Part shown: positions 6,121 to 6,341 of the stretch, piece after piece
Position numbering within the stretch: position 1 is the first letter of the stretch
Layout: the number at the start of each line of letters is the position of its first letter
Assembly (NCBI GenBank): GCA_910579015.1
Contig: CAJTRO010000044.1
Coordinates: forward strand, 22,862 to 29,202
DNA length: 6,341 nt
Direction: 5' to 3'
DNA from: an uncultured Dorea sp.
GTDB lineage: Bacteria > Bacillota_A > Clostridia > Lachnospirales > Lachnospiraceae
Position numbers and translations under genes: made by a program
Notes under the pieces: model-generated
Database searches by the model: none
Told to the model about the DNA's origin: nothing
The model's input: the letters and a program-made list of their open reading frames with translations, nothing else

Positions 6121-6181
6121 GAAAAAACAAATAAAAAAATTAGAAAAAGTTGTTGACAATCGACGAAAGCTGTGATAATCT
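6121..6181 (+). promoter_or_regulatory. rRNA operon promoter P2 with A-rich UP-like tract
   Basis: TTGACA (6153-6158) is followed after 17 bases by TAATCT (6176-6181); GATAAT at 6174-6179 is an alternative -10 at 15 bases. The stretch 6121-6149 is A-rich with several A-runs, fitting an UP element. RNA should start near 6188. P2 shares TTGACAAT, AAGCTG and a downstream GTCGC with P1 at nearly the same offsets. Two strong promoters in series are usual for rRNA operons. Confidence 0.85.
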
Positions 6182-6187
6182 AATATA

Positions 6188-6341
6188 GCTGTCGCGAGAG
6201 AAACAACGAAGAACAGCATCGAACCTTGATAATTGAACAATAGACAACATCCCTGAAAAATTCTAAGAGAATATTTTCAGAACGTAGTATCAGACATGGA
6301 GATGTCTGATGCGACCTTATAACAGTAATAACGGGAAAAGA
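6188..6341 (+). ncRNA. rRNA operon leader (5' transcribed spacer upstream of 16S rRNA), 3' end outside window
   Basis: The motif GAACCTTGATAATTGAACAA at 6221-6240 resembles the boxA-like leader sequence CTTTGAAAACTAAACAA that precedes rRNA genes in Bacillus and Clostridia and recruits antitermination factors. Two hairpins follow. CTGAAAAATTCT (6253-6264) pairs with 6268-6280 around an AAG loop with one bulged A. The other is an eleven-pair stem, 6287-6297 with 6302-6312, around GGAG. Such stems often form the 5' side of processing structures. No 16S sequence such as AGAGTTTGATCCTGG is present, so the mature rRNA begins beyond 6341. A tRNA-first operon cannot be excluded, but no tRNA is seen. 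Confidence 0.75.

Noticed and set aside
5866..6240. Open minus-strand frame of 124 codons across the CvpA 3' end and the rRNA promoter region
   Set aside because: Its Phe/Leu/Ile-rich product comes from the A-rich tracts of the promoter region read in reverse. It crosses two strong + strand promoters and a terminator.

Overview
The window looks like chromosomal DNA of a Gram-positive anaerobe of the Clostridia, most likely a Lachnospiraceae-type gut organism. The grounds are the split transketolase next to a small TalC/FSA-type transaldolase, strong AGGAGG-like ribosome binding sites, a LysM/DUF5711/CvpA membrane gene set, and an AT-rich rRNA leader with the Firmicute motif CCTTGATAATTGAACAA. 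Genus cannot be fixed from the sequence alone. All recognisable genes lie on the + strand, and I see no mobile element, CRISPR array or tRNA.

Positions 1-2413 hold the end of a sugar-phosphate operon: the C-terminal 173 codons of a TalC/FSA-family transaldolase, then the N-terminal (TPP-binding) and C-terminal (pyrimidine-binding/C domain) halves of a two-subunit transketolase that overlap by 13 bases. Together they supply the non-oxidative pentose phosphate branch. The unit ends in a long intrinsic terminator at 2353-2413.

Positions 2414-5916 hold a second unit of three membrane proteins that appear to form a cell-envelope module: a LysM protein (cytoplasmic domain, one membrane span, external LysM), a DUF5711 protein (short cytoplasmic tail, one span, external repeat-rich, probably propeller-like domain) and a CvpA-family multi-span protein with a large insertion. 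There is an extended -10 promoter before the first gene and another before the second. The cytoplasmic domain of the LysM protein resembles an MPN/JAB fold that has lost its metal-binding HxH motif, which is the most unusual observation in the window.

Positions 5917-6341 carry no credible protein gene. They hold a tandem 12-base repeat, two strong sigma-A promoters (P1, P2) each behind an A-rich UP-like tract, an intrinsic terminator sitting exactly at the predicted P1 start site, and a structured leader with a boxA-like motif and two hairpins. This is the promoter and leader region of an rRNA operon whose 16S gene should begin just beyond the window.
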